64,000 nt of DNA from Acidimicrobiales bacterium (GTDB taxonomy: Bacteria; Actinomycetota; Acidimicrobiia; Acidimicrobiales; RAAP-2): assembly GCA_025362585.1 (NCBI GenBank), contig JANYFR010000004.1, forward strand, positions 51,861 through 115,860. The letters are read 5' to 3'. Positions 8,054-16,744 of the stretch are shown here, in pieces. Under the pieces are notes generated by a model. That model was given only the letters and a program-made list of their open reading frames with translations. It was not told the DNA's origin and made no database searches. How positions within the stretch are numbered: the first letter of the stretch is position 1; each line of letters starts with the position of its first letter. A program made the position numbers and the translations under genes.

Positions 8054-8403
8054 TTCGAGCCGCCCACACGACGCTTGGCGGCACCGCTGGCGATCCGCCA
8101 CACCGTCAGCGCGACGATGATGCCAGCGAGGACCACCACGATCAGGTAGGGGATGAACGAGAGCGTCCCGTCGAGGACCTTGAACTGTTCTTGGAGGAAG
8201 CGAAGGGCGCCGAGAAGGAGCAGCACGACGCCGAAACCAACGAAGACACTGCCGACGGTGCCCCAGGCGACGAAGCGTCCGAGGTCCTTCACCGGTTGGA
8301 CCGTCTCCTCCTTCAGGTACTTGACGGCGAGGTCTCGAATCTCCTCGAGGTCGCGCTGCATCGACGCTCCACGAAGAAACTTACGCCACGGCAGAGTTTT
8401 CAT
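8050..8403 (-). CDS. Phage-holin-superfamily-like membrane protein
   Basis: 117-residue protein with a charged N-terminal helix and two long membrane segments (about 46-68 and 83-103). This matches chromosomal actinobacterial proteins annotated as putative holin superfamily or phage_holin_3_6. There is no phage context, so a lysis role is not supported; a cell-envelope role is more likely. It heads the chain leading to trmI. TAGGCT lies 6 nt before its ATG, suggesting a leaderless promoter inside the end of the upstream thioesterase gene. Confidence 0.72.
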   Translation of the reverse strand: MKTLPWRKFLRGASMQRDLEEIRDLAVKYLKEETVQPVKDLGRFVAWGTVGSVFVGFGVVLLLLGALRFLQEQFKVLDGTLSFIPYLIVVVLAGIIVALTVWRIASGAAKRRVGGSK

Positions 8404-8409
8404 TGACCC

Positions 8410-8415
8410 AGCCTA
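8410..8415 (-). promoter_or_regulatory. Putative leaderless -10 element of the holin-like/trmI chain
   Basis: Minus-strand TAGGCT, then six bases, then the ATG at 8403. The first three bases of the box are the TAG stop codon of the thioesterase gene, so one triplet serves both uses. Inferred from spacing. Confidence 0.45.
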
Positions 8416-8811
8416 CTCGTGGCGATCCCTGATTAGGTAGGTGGAGCTCGCGGTCGCCACCAACCGATCCTGATCGTCGACGACGCGTGCGGTCAGGAAC
8501 GACACGACCGAACCGGGCTTCAGCACCGTGGCGGTGCAGGTGAGCACGTCGCCGCGGCGCGCCGCGCGCACGAAGGAGACCTTCATCTCAGTATTGGCCA
8601 CGTAGGCCCGGCGATCGGCGAGACTCGAGACCGCTGAGGCCCCCATGGCCGAGTCCATCATCGCCGACAGGAAGCCCCCTTGGACGACGCCGGCGGTATT
8701 AAGAAAACGGTCGTCCACCTTCATCTGCCAGACCGAGGTCCCCGGTTCCGACTTGTCCACGCAGGTGAGGCCCAGCGTGAGGTCGCAGTTCGGAGGTATC
8801 TGCAGTGCCAC
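8413..8811 (-). CDS. PaaI-family hotdog thioesterase
   Basis: 132-residue single hotdog domain, expected to hydrolyse small or aromatic acyl-CoA thioesters. GVVQGGFLSAMMDSAMG matches the PaaI active-site helix, with Asp as the likely catalytic acid and the Gly-Gly oxyanion turn; VANTEMKVSFVRAARRGD is the second conserved strand. The substrate cannot be told from sequence. The GTG start at 8811 is preceded by TAGCCT and six bases, so the transcript is probably leaderless. Confidence 0.85.
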   Translation of the reverse strand: MALQIPPNCDLTLGLTCVDKSEPGTSVWQMKVDDRFLNTAGVVQGGFLSAMMDSAMGASAVSSLADRRAYVANTEMKVSFVRAARRGDVLTCTATVLKPGSVVSFLTARVVDDQDRLVATASSTYLIRDRHE

Positions 8812-8817
8812 GGCTGC

Positions 8818-8862
8818 AGGCTACCGCCCGTGCAGCGGCAATCGCTGGCGATTCACTACTCT
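8818..8862. promoter_or_regulatory. Divergent leaderless promoters for the PaaI thioesterase gene (-) and tkt (+)
   Basis: TAGCCT on the minus strand (8818-8823) is 6 nt from the thioesterase GTG. TACTCT on the plus strand (8857-8862) is 7 nt from the tkt ATG. The start codons are 58 bp apart, so the two -35 regions must interleave. Confidence 0.45.
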
Positions 8863-8869
8863 CGTGTCC

Positions 8870-10867
8870 ATGGCTGATCCAATGTTCCCCGGCGCGACCG
8901 CCCTCGAGGGCCGGGCTATTCGTGAGATCTCGGCCCTGGCGATGGACGCTCCCGCAGCAGCGCAATCGGGCCACAGTGGCACCGCGATGGCGCTCGCTCC
9001 GCTCGGCGTGATGCTCTTCTCTCGTGTACTACGTCACGACCCGTCCGACCCCCTCTGGAGTGACCGCGACCGCTTCATCCTCAGCTGTGGTCACGCGGTG
9101 ATGCTGCAGTACGGGCTCGCCCACGCGTTCGGCTACGACGTGCAGATTGCCGACCTGCGCGCGTTTCGCCAGGCCCACTCGCGCACGCCCGGTCACCCCG
9201 AAGTCGGCGTGACCGAAACCGTTGAGGTGACGACCGGACCGCTCGGTCAGGGAATCGCTGATGGCGTCGGCATGGCGATTGCCGAGCGAATCCTTCGAGA
9301 CGACTTTGGCCCGGACCTCGTCGATCACCGCACGTGGGTTATCGCGGGCGACGGCTGCCTCGAGGAGGGGATCAGTCACGAGTCCGCGTCACTGGCCGGC
9401 TCGCTCGGTCTCGATCGCCTGACCGTGTTCTACGACGACAACCACATTACGATCGACGGACCGACTGAACTGGCCCAACACGACAACGCGCCGGCCCGCT
9501 TTGCCGCTTACGGGTGGCACGTGATCAACGTCGGCGAACAGTCGAACGACCTCGACGTCCTCGAGGTGGCCGTGCGGGCCGCCGTCGCCGAGACTGCTCG
9601 TCCGACCCTCATCGTGATCCGCTCGCACATTGGCTTCCCCTCGCCCACCATGATGGACCGTCGCGAGGCTCACGGTACGCCGTTCAGCGCGGCCGCGATC
9701 ACTGAGGCCAAGGCTCTCCTCGGGGTGCCCGACGAAGCCTTCCACGACGAGCCCGGGATCGCCCGTGAGTTCGCCGTATCGCTGACGGCCAGTCGTGAGG
9801 CCCGCGAAGCGTGGGAGGCGCGCGTGAAGGAGGCGGGGGCCAAGGGGGTTCAACTGCTCGTCCAGCTCGAAACCAACGGCGCGGCGCTCATCGCGACCGA
9901 GCCGGAGCCGTTCGAGCCCGGGTCCCAAGTCGCAACGCGCAAGGCAATGCAGCGAGCGATGGACACCTTCGCACCCCAGAGTGCCGGTCTCACTGCCGGC
10001 TCGGCCGACCTCACCGACAACACGGGCGTCGTACTGAAGGGCGCCCTCGCTCAAGGCGCGGCCCATCCTGGCGGCCGTCAGATCTACTACGGGATCCGCG
10101 AGTTCGCGATGGGCGCGGTGATGGTAGGTCAAGCCAAGCACGGGGGGCTGCGCCCGGCCGGGTCCACGTTCTTCGTCTTCAGTGACTACATGCGTCCAGC
10201 GATCCGCCTCGCCGCCCTGAGTCACGCCGGGGTGCTCTTCGTGTTCACGCACGACTCGGTGGGCGTCGGCGAAGACGGCCCCACTCACCAGCCGGTCGAG
10301 CAGCTCATGGCACTTCGCGCGATGCCGCGGCTCCACGTCGTGCGACCCTCGGACGCCAACGAAACCCTCGACCTCGTCGGAAGGTTTCTCGCGGACGTGA
10401 GCCCGCCGCCGACGGCCCTCGCGCTCTCACGTCAAGATATTCCGGTCTACAACGAGGCCGACGCCGCCGCGTCGAGGCGGGGCGCGCGCCTCGGCGCCTA
10501 CGTGGTGCGCGAGCACGCCGACGCCGCCTTTACGATGGTCGGCACCGGCTCCGAGGTGGGGCACTGTTTGGCGGCGTGCGATGAGCTGGCGGCCCTGGGC
10601 GTCACGACGCGAGTGGTCGCAATGCCGTGCTGGAGGTGCTTTGACGCACAGCCGGACTCCTATCGCTCCGACGTGCTTCGCCGTACGATTCCCTCGGTCG
10701 CCCTCGAGGCCGGTGCGACGCTCGGGTGGACCAAGTACGTGGACGAGGCTCTCGGCATTGACGAGTTCGGGATGTCGGCACCGGGCCCCGCCGTCTTCGA
10801 GCATTTCCACATCACGCCCGCGGCACTCGTCGCGCACGTGCGAGACCGTATCGGAGTGCCGTCATGA
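8870..10867 (+). CDS. tkt: Transketolase
   Basis: Thiamine-diphosphate enzyme of the non-oxidative pentose phosphate pathway, moving two-carbon units between ketose and aldose phosphates. 665 residues from the ATG at 8870. The pyrimidine-binding GHSGTAMALAPLG region, TTGPLGQGI, the metal/TPP motif GDGCLEEG and the middle domain (THDSVGVGEDGPTHQPVEQL) are all present. Length is typical. This start follows TACTCT-N7 and lacks a Shine-Dalgarno sequence. A longer frame upstream overlaps the divergent thioesterase gene and is rejected. It heads an operon with tal, pgi, fbiC and a LOG-family gene. Confidence 0.95.
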   Translation: MADPMFPGATALEGRAIREISALAMDAPAAAQSGHSGTAMALAPLGVMLFSRVLRHDPSDPLWSDRDRFILSCGHAVMLQYGLAHAFGYDVQIADLRAFRQAHSRTPGHPEVGVTETVEVTTGPLGQGIADGVGMAIAERILRDDFGPDLVDHRTWVIAGDGCLEEGISHESASLAGSLGLDRLTVFYDDNHITIDGPTELAQHDNAPARFAAYGWHVINVGEQSNDLDVLEVAVRAAVAETARPTLIVIRSHIGFPSPTMMDRREAHGTPFSAAAITEAKALLGVPDEAFHDEPGIAREFAVSLTASREAREAWEARVKEAGAKGVQLLVQLETNGAALIATEPEPFEPGSQVATRKAMQRAMDTFAPQSAGLTAGSADLTDNTGVVLKGALAQGAAHPGGRQIYYGIREFAMGAVMVGQAKHGGLRPAGSTFFVFSDYMRPAIRLAALSHAGVLFVFTHDSVGVGEDGPTHQPVEQLMALRAMPRLHVVRPSDANETLDLVGRFLADVSPPPTALALSRQDIPVYNEADAAASRRGARLGAYVVREHADAAFTMVGTGSEVGHCLAACDELAALGVTTRVVAMPCWRCFDAQPDSYRSDVLRRTIPSVALEAGATLGWTKYVDEALGIDEFGMSAPGPAVFEHFHITPAALVAHVRDRIGVPS

Positions 10868-11982
10868 CCAAGCTCAACGAGTTGTTCGACCAGTACGGCC
10901 AGAGCCCTTGGATTGACAACATTCGACGCGACTGGCTCGTCGACGGCACACTCGCTGGTCTCGTGGTCAAGGGTGTTCGCGGCGTCACGTCGAATCCCTC
11001 GATTTTCGCCAAGGCTCTGGCCACGTCGGACGCCTACGACGAGATGCTGCGTGACGCTCACGGCGAGGACCCCGAGCAACTCTTCGAACGGTTGGCCGTG
11101 ACCGACGTGCGCGACGCGTGCGACGTACTGCGGACAACGCACCAAAGCGCGAACGACGACTTCGCTGCGGGTCGGCGCCGCTACAGCGACGGCTTCGTTT
11201 CACTCGAGGTCTCCCCGCGACTGGCGCGCGACACGCGCGCGACCATCGACGCCGCGACGCGACTGGCCACGAAGGTCGGCCGCGACAACTTGATGATCAA
11301 GATCCCGGGGACGAGGGAGGGACTCCCGGCGGTCACCGAAGTCCTCGGTTCAGGCATCAACGTCAACGTGACGCTAATTTTCTCTCTGGAGCGCTACGAC
11401 GAAGTGCTGGGCGCTTGGATGGACGGTCTGGACCTCGCCGGCGAACGTGGTCACGACCTCGCCACCATTGCCAGCGTCGCCTCGTTCTTCGTCTCACGCG
11501 TCGACGCCGCGGTCGACAGTCTCCTCCCCGAGGGTGACGCTCGGCGAGGGACCGCGGCCAACGCGCAGGTCGCTGGCGCCTACGGCCTCTATCGTCAACG
11601 CCTGTCGAGCGCTCGGGCCGTCGCCCTCGTGGCGCGCGGTGCCCAGGTGCAACGTCCACTCTGGGCATCGACGTCCACGAAGAATCCCTCGTACGCCGAT
11701 CTGCTTTACGTCGACACGATCGTGGCCGACGAGACGGTCAATACCATGCCCGACGCGACGCTCGAGGGCGTCCTCGACCACGGCGAGTTTGGGGCGAGCA
11801 CGCTCTTGACCGACGAGGGTATTGCTCGGGCCGCGAGGCGCCTCGAAGATTTGGCACCGGACGTGTCGTTGGCCGCGGTCACCGAGAAGCTCGAGAGCGA
11901 CGGGGTGACGGCGTTCGTCAACTCCTACGAGGAGCTGCTCGTCACCATCGCAACGAAGGTGCAAGGTACGAAGGCCCGGTGA
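10864..11982 (+). CDS. tal: Transaldolase
   Basis: Transfers a three-carbon dihydroxyacetone unit between sugar phosphates in the pentose phosphate pathway. The 372-residue protein opens with WIDNIRRDWL and VRGVTSNPSIFAKAL. The likely Schiff-base lysine is Lys146 in LMIKIPGT, and GINVNVTLIFS follows. The ATG overlaps the tkt stop as ATGA and the stop overlaps the pgi GTG as GTGA. In some actinobacteria tal and pgi are fused; here they are separate. Confidence 0.95.
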   Translation: MTKLNELFDQYGQSPWIDNIRRDWLVDGTLAGLVVKGVRGVTSNPSIFAKALATSDAYDEMLRDAHGEDPEQLFERLAVTDVRDACDVLRTTHQSANDDFAAGRRRYSDGFVSLEVSPRLARDTRATIDAATRLATKVGRDNLMIKIPGTREGLPAVTEVLGSGINVNVTLIFSLERYDEVLGAWMDGLDLAGERGHDLATIASVASFFVSRVDAAVDSLLPEGDARRGTAANAQVAGAYGLYRQRLSSARAVALVARGAQVQRPLWASTSTKNPSYADLLYVDTIVADETVNTMPDATLEGVLDHGEFGASTLLTDEGIARAARRLEDLAPDVSLAAVTEKLESDGVTAFVNSYEELLVTIATKVQGTKAR

Positions 11983-13298
11983 CCGACGAAGACGTCGTTC
12001 GGCGACTTCTCGCGAGCGACCCGACACTGTTTACAGGAGAGAGCGTCGCTCACGGCGTGGGCTGGCTGCGCCATCCCGAACGTTACCTCGGCGACTGGCT
12101 CGATCACGTGTCTCGACTCCTGCCACGTCGCCACGAGCGGACCGTCCTGTTGGGCATGGGAGGTTCGTCGGCGGCGGCGCGACTCTTCGCCGAGGGGCGC
12201 GCGAATGCATCGCTGCAGGTCCTCGACAGTTCCAATCCCGACACCGTGGCGGCTGTGGACTTTCACGGCGCCAACATCATTGCTTCGTCGAAATCGGGGA
12301 CCACCGTTGAGACCCAGGCGCTGCTCGCTCACGCCCTCGCCCACGGACTGGCCCCCGAGGATCTCGTCGTGATCACCGATCCGGGGACCGCTCTCGAGGA
12401 GCTGGGCTACTCGCTGGGTGCGATGGTGTTCGTCGGTGACCCCGACAGCGGTGGACGATTCTCGGGGCTCTCACCCCTTGGTCTGATCCCCGCGCTCTAC
12501 GCCGGCTGGACGGTCGAGGAACTGCGTGACGAACTCGCGTCGAATTGGCTCACCTCGGAGCTCGCCGTGCGCGCGCTCAACCACGCCGACGGCGTCGCTC
12601 AATCGGTTTTGGACGGCGCAGCATTCTTCAGCCTCGGCGCGGATCCAATCGCGTCGGGCGGCGCCCTCTGGCTCGAGCAGCTGATCGCCGAGTCGACCGG
12701 CAAGCACGCTCGCGGCTTCATTCCGGTGCTCGAGGGGCGGGTCCAAGAGTATCGACCGGCCGACATGATGTACTGGCACCTGGTCGCGGTGCTCCTCGCC
12801 CGCCACCTCGAGGTCGATCCGTTTACTCAGCCCGACGTCCAAAGCGCGAAGTCGAACGTCTTTCGCTTGCTCGGCGCCCCCGTCGCGTGGAGCGGCGAAG
12901 TCGCGGATCGAACGGCCATGCATGAGGCCCTGCATGCGTCCACCTACGTGGCCCTGCTGGCCTACGCGCCCCTGTCGTCGTCCGACGAGCTCGGGCACCT
13001 ACGCGCCCACTGCGCAGCCCTGTTTGGACCGACCACCGCCAATCTCGGGCCCCGCTACCTCCACTCGACCGGTCAACTCCACAAGGGAGGTCCGTCGGGC
13101 GTGGCCGCCGTACAGATCGTGCAACGACCCCTAACAGCGCCCGTGCGCGTCAAGGGACGTCAGTACACGTTCCACGACCTGCACATGGCGCAAGCCCAGA
13201 GCGACCTTCAGGCGATGCGCGAGGTCGGACGACCGGTCTGGCAACTGGTCGTCGATGATCTCGACGAGGCGGCGACGATTCTCGGCCTCTGGACCTAG
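11979..13298 (+). CDS. pgi: Glucose-6-phosphate isomerase (short form, SIS domain)
   Basis: Interconverts glucose-6-phosphate and fructose-6-phosphate, linking glycolysis to the pentose pathway. At 439 residues it is shorter than the common 550-residue enzyme and resembles the pgi half of tal-pgi fusions. LLGMGGSSAAARLF and ASSKSGTTVETQAL are the sugar-phosphate (SIS) motifs, followed by DPDSGGRFSGLSPLGLIPA and a C-terminal HKGGPSG. The start is GTG, overlapping the tal stop. The short form also allows a related sugar isomerase, but position after tal favours pgi. Confidence 0.88.
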   Translation: MTDEDVVRRLLASDPTLFTGESVAHGVGWLRHPERYLGDWLDHVSRLLPRRHERTVLLGMGGSSAAARLFAEGRANASLQVLDSSNPDTVAAVDFHGANIIASSKSGTTVETQALLAHALAHGLAPEDLVVITDPGTALEELGYSLGAMVFVGDPDSGGRFSGLSPLGLIPALYAGWTVEELRDELASNWLTSELAVRALNHADGVAQSVLDGAAFFSLGADPIASGGALWLEQLIAESTGKHARGFIPVLEGRVQEYRPADMMYWHLVAVLLARHLEVDPFTQPDVQSAKSNVFRLLGAPVAWSGEVADRTAMHEALHASTYVALLAYAPLSSSDELGHLRAHCAALFGPTTANLGPRYLHSTGQLHKGGPSGVAAVQIVQRPLTAPVRVKGRQYTFHDLHMAQAQSDLQAMREVGRPVWQLVVDDLDEAATILGLWT

Positions 13299-13299
13299 G

Positions 13300-15570
13300 A
13301 TGCAGCCAATGACGTCACCGCATCGGTCCGACACGTACGCCGATCTGCTGGAGGCGCCCCTCGAGGAGTTGTCCGCCGCGGCCTACGCGCGAGCGCGAGG
13401 CGCTCACGGTCACGTGGTGACCTATTCGCCCAAGGTCTTCATTCCCCTCACCAAGCTGTGCCGCGACCGCTGCGGCTACTGCACCTTCGCCCAGGCACCG
13501 GCGCACGTGTCAGCGCCCTACATGAGTCTCGACGAGGTGATGGACGTTGCGCGCGCCGGGAGCGAGGCCGGCTGCACCGAGGCACTCTTCACCCTCGGCG
13601 AACGACCCGAGCTGCGCTACGACGACGCGGCCCGCTGGTTGGCGGCCCGTGGTTACCACTCGACCGTGGACTACGTCGCCAACGCCGCCCAGATGGTGCT
13701 CGAGGGCACCGGACTGCTGCCCCACACCAACGCGGGCGCCCTCTACGTCAACGAACTACGTCAACTGCGCGCCGTCGCGGCCTCCCAGGGAATGATGCTC
13801 GAGTCGCTGGCGGACCTCCCGGCCCACCGATTGGCTCCGGACAAAGAGCCCCAGCGCCGCCTCGACACGCTGCGCTTCGCGGGCGAGTTACGCATCCCCT
13901 TCACGACGGGCCTGCTGGTCGGCATCGGCGAGACGCGCCGCGACCGGCTCGCGACGCTCGAATCAATTCGTGAGGCGCACGAGGAGTTCGGTCACGTGCA
14001 GGAGGTCATCATCCAGAACTTCCTCCCGAAGCCGCGAACGGCGATGGCGCACGTGGCGCCCCCGTCAAACGAGGAGTTTCACTGGACGATCAGTGTCGCG
14101 CGTCTCATCCTGCCGGACGATGTCCATCTCCAGGCACCGCCGAACCTGAGTGACGACCCTGCGCGTCTCCTCGAGTTCGGTATTGACGACTTCGGCGGCA
14201 TCTCAGCGGTGACGGCCGACCACGTCAACCCCGAGAGGGCCTGGCCGGCCATTGACGTGCTCGCCGACCTTTGTGGCGAACGAGGTTTTCACCTCGTGCC
14301 GCGCCTCACCGTCTACCCCGAGTTGATCGGGGGCGATCTCGGTTTCCTCGACGACAACGTTCGCCCTCACGTGCTGGCCCTCGCCGACGCGTCGTTTCAC
14401 GCGCGTCACGACAACTGGTTCTCGGGTACCGACGTCACGCCCCCCTCGGCACCGAGAGCGCGGGCACGCACCGCTGAGGTCGCGTCGCTCCTCAGCCGAT
14501 ACGAACCGGGCTACGAATTCGAGCGCCCGGAGTTGGTCACGCTCTTCGGCGCCCGGGGCGCCGACTTCAACGCGGTGGTCGAACGCGCCGACGATCTTCG
14601 CCGCGAGCTCGTGGGCGAAGCTGTCAGTTTCGTCATCAACCGCAACATCAACTACACCAACGTCTGCACGTTCAAGTGTCGCTTCTGCGCTTTCTCCAAG
14701 GGTCCCCTCTCGCTGAACTTGCGCGGTGACCCCTACCTGTTGACTCTCGACGAGATCAGTGAGCGCGTTCGCGAGGCGGAGGCGAAGGGTGCGACCGAGG
14801 TCTGCCTGCAGGGTGGCATTCACCCGAAGTTCGACGGTGACTACTACATCGACGTCGTGACCGCGGTGCGCGCGGGATCACCGACCATCCACATTCACGC
14901 CTTCAGTGCTCTCGAGGTCTTCGAGGGCGCTCGCCGTTCGGGTCAAGACGTCGCCACGTACCTCACTCGCCTCAAGGACGCGGGGCTGAAGACCTTGCCC
15001 GGCACCGCCGCCGAGATACTCGACGATGACGTGCGGGCCACTCTCTGCCCGGACAAGATCAACTCGGACCAGTGGCTGGCCGTGCATCGCGCGGCTCACG
15101 GCGTCGGACTGCGTTCGAACATCACGATCATGTTCGGCGCGGTCGAAGGAGTTGACAGCTGGGCCACCCATCTGCTGCGCACCCGCGAGCTGCAAAAGGA
15201 GACGGGCGGCTTCACCGAGTTCGTGCCACTCCCCTTCGTGCACATGGCCACGCCCATCTTCTTGAAGGGTCGATCGCGACGCGGACCGACGTTCCGTGAG
15301 GCCGTTCTCATGCACGCCGTGGCCCGATTGCACTACGCGACCCTCATCGACAACATCCAGGTGAGCTGGGTGAAGATGGGAGTGGAGGGATCACGGCGGA
15401 TCCTCCAAGCCGGTGCCAACGACCTGGGCGGCACGCTGATGGACGAGAATATCTCGCGGGCCGCCGGAGCCACGCACGGCCAGGAAATGGACGTCGCGAT
15501 GCTGCAGGATCTTGTGGCGCCCCTCGGCCGACCCCTGCACCAACGCAGCACGCTCTACCAGACGCTCTAG
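13300..15570 (+). CDS. fbiC: FO synthase FbiC (CofG-CofH fusion)
   Basis: Makes 7,8-didemethyl-8-hydroxy-5-deazariboflavin (FO), the chromophore of coenzyme F420, from tyrosine and the flavin precursor diaminouracil. About 756 residues with two radical-SAM domains. The CofG half carries CRDRCGYC (Cys54, Cys58, Cys61) and the CofH half CTFKCRFC (Cys456, Cys460, Cys463). The start may be ATG 13300 or ATG 13309; both are just after the pgi stop. It is cotranscribed with pentose-phosphate genes, which is suggestive because F420-dependent glucose-6-phosphate dehydrogenase uses this cofactor, but no fgd gene is seen here. Confidence 0.94.
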   Translation: MQPMTSPHRSDTYADLLEAPLEELSAAAYARARGAHGHVVTYSPKVFIPLTKLCRDRCGYCTFAQAPAHVSAPYMSLDEVMDVARAGSEAGCTEALFTLGERPELRYDDAARWLAARGYHSTVDYVANAAQMVLEGTGLLPHTNAGALYVNELRQLRAVAASQGMMLESLADLPAHRLAPDKEPQRRLDTLRFAGELRIPFTTGLLVGIGETRRDRLATLESIREAHEEFGHVQEVIIQNFLPKPRTAMAHVAPPSNEEFHWTISVARLILPDDVHLQAPPNLSDDPARLLEFGIDDFGGISAVTADHVNPERAWPAIDVLADLCGERGFHLVPRLTVYPELIGGDLGFLDDNVRPHVLALADASFHARHDNWFSGTDVTPPSAPRARARTAEVASLLSRYEPGYEFERPELVTLFGARGADFNAVVERADDLRRELVGEAVSFVINRNINYTNVCTFKCRFCAFSKGPLSLNLRGDPYLLTLDEISERVREAEAKGATEVCLQGGIHPKFDGDYYIDVVTAVRAGSPTIHIHAFSALEVFEGARRSGQDVATYLTRLKDAGLKTLPGTAAEILDDDVRATLCPDKINSDQWLAVHRAAHGVGLRSNITIMFGAVEGVDSWATHLLRTRELQKETGGFTEFVPLPFVHMATPIFLKGRSRRGPTFREAVLMHAVARLHYATLIDNIQVSWVKMGVEGSRRILQAGANDLGGTLMDENISRAAGATHGQEMDVAMLQDLVAPLGRPLHQRSTLYQTL

Positions 15571-15572
15571 CC

Positions 15573-16550
15573 GTGAGTGAACTGACCGAAGCGTTTCTGC
15601 GCGACATGGTGGCGGCGGCACCCCAGTCCCCTGAGCGCCTCGCCATACTGCGCACGCTGCTCGACCGGTTCGTGGAGTTGGCGACCTTTGACTCCGACGT
15701 GGGCGACCTGCGCGTGGCCGTCACGGCGCTCAACGAGCTGCTCGACGCCTCCAAACTCTTCGACCAGTGGCGCGGCTACCCCAAGCTGGCGGTCTTCGGT
15801 TCGGCGCGCACGCCATCGAGCAGTCCGCTGTTCGACATGGCCCGAGAGCTGAGCGCGGAGATGGCCGCTCGGGGCTGGATGACGGTCTCGGGTGCCGGCC
15901 CGGGGATCATGGAAGCATCGGCGATGGGTGCCGGAAAGGGCCACACCCTCGGCGTCAACATCGAACTTCCCTTCGAACAGTTCGCCAATCCGTTCATCGA
16001 CGCCGAGACCATGCTGGTGGCGATGCAGTACTTCTTTACGCGCAAGGTCGCGATGACCCGGCCCTCCAACGCCTTCGCCATCTTTCCGGGCGGTCTGGGC
16101 ACGATGGACGAGGCCTTCGAGGTCCTCACACTGCTGCACACCGGCAAGAGCAATCCGGCGCCCGTGGTCCTGGTCGACACGCCCGAGGGCACGTACTGGC
16201 GTCAGTGGATGGATTTTGTGGTGGGCGCAATCGTCGCCCACGACTACATCAGCGCCGCCGACACGCGTCTCCTGCGGCTCTGCACCTCCGTTGACGAGGC
16301 GACGAGCGAGATCGAGCACTTCTACTCGAACTACGAAAGCTGCGACATCCACGCCAGTCGGGCAGCCATTAAGTTGCGTCGGGTGCCCTCGCCAGAACAG
16401 TTGGTGTCGCTCGCCGCACTGGTCCCGAGCTTCGCGACGGGTGACGGCTTCGTCGTCGAGGACGACGCGACCCTTCGCATCAACTTCGAAGGAAGAAACT
16501 ACGTCAACCTGCGCATCCTTATTGACGCTCTGAACGACCTGTCGCCCTAG
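15573..16550 (+). CDS. LOG-family (TIGR00730-like) nucleotide phosphoribohydrolase
   Basis: Rossmann-fold protein of 325 residues with the LOG signature FPGGLGTMDEAFE and an upstream GAGPGIMEASAMGAG. Family members cleave AMP or cytokinin monophosphates to release the base. It is longer than the usual 180-260 residues, with N-terminal (1-65) and C-terminal (about 250-325) extensions of unknown role. The GTG follows the fbiC stop by 2 bp. Its TAG stop overlaps the stop of the convergent coiled-coil gene (CTAG). Confidence 0.85.
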   Translation: MSELTEAFLRDMVAAAPQSPERLAILRTLLDRFVELATFDSDVGDLRVAVTALNELLDASKLFDQWRGYPKLAVFGSARTPSSSPLFDMARELSAEMAARGWMTVSGAGPGIMEASAMGAGKGHTLGVNIELPFEQFANPFIDAETMLVAMQYFFTRKVAMTRPSNAFAIFPGGLGTMDEAFEVLTLLHTGKSNPAPVVLVDTPEGTYWRQWMDFVVGAIVAHDYISAADTRLLRLCTSVDEATSEIEHFYSNYESCDIHASRAAIKLRRVPSPEQLVSLAALVPSFATGDGFVVEDDATLRINFEGRNYVNLRILIDALNDLSP

Positions 16551-16744
16551 TCCTCGCCGGCGCCGCGCAGTAGCATCTCGGCCTTTTGGAGGCTGCGCCG
16601 CACCTTAGAGAGCCGTCGTTCGAGCTCCTTGGCCTCGTCGGCACCGTCGTCGCGCAGTTGGGCGCGCACGGAGTCGAAGATCGCGTCGGCCACCCGGGCC
16701 TCGAGGTCCGCCACCTCATTGGCCAACTCGGCGAACGATGCCAC
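16547..16744 (-). CDS. Short coiled-coil protein, unknown function
   Basis: 65-residue product, almost entirely predicted helix with heptad-like leucine/alanine spacing ([20 protein letters not shown], then a charged LERRLSKVRRSLQKAEMLL). I recognise no family. The GTG start shares one base with the acyl-CoA ligase stop (TAGTG), so it is probably translated by re-initiation, and its stop overlaps the LOG gene stop. It is tightly fitted between two known genes, which supports it being real. Confidence 0.65.
   Translation of the reverse strand: MASFAELANEVADLEARVADAIFDSVRAQLRDDGADEAKELERRLSKVRRSLQKAEMLLRGAGED

Noticed and set aside
8050..8403. Phage or lysis cassette suggested by the holin-like protein
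   Set aside because: There is no endolysin or other phage gene nearby; the gene is in a housekeeping chain with trmI.
9389..10336. A 315-codon minus-strand frame inside tkt
   Set aside because: Antisense shadow of tkt with no recognisable domain or start signal.
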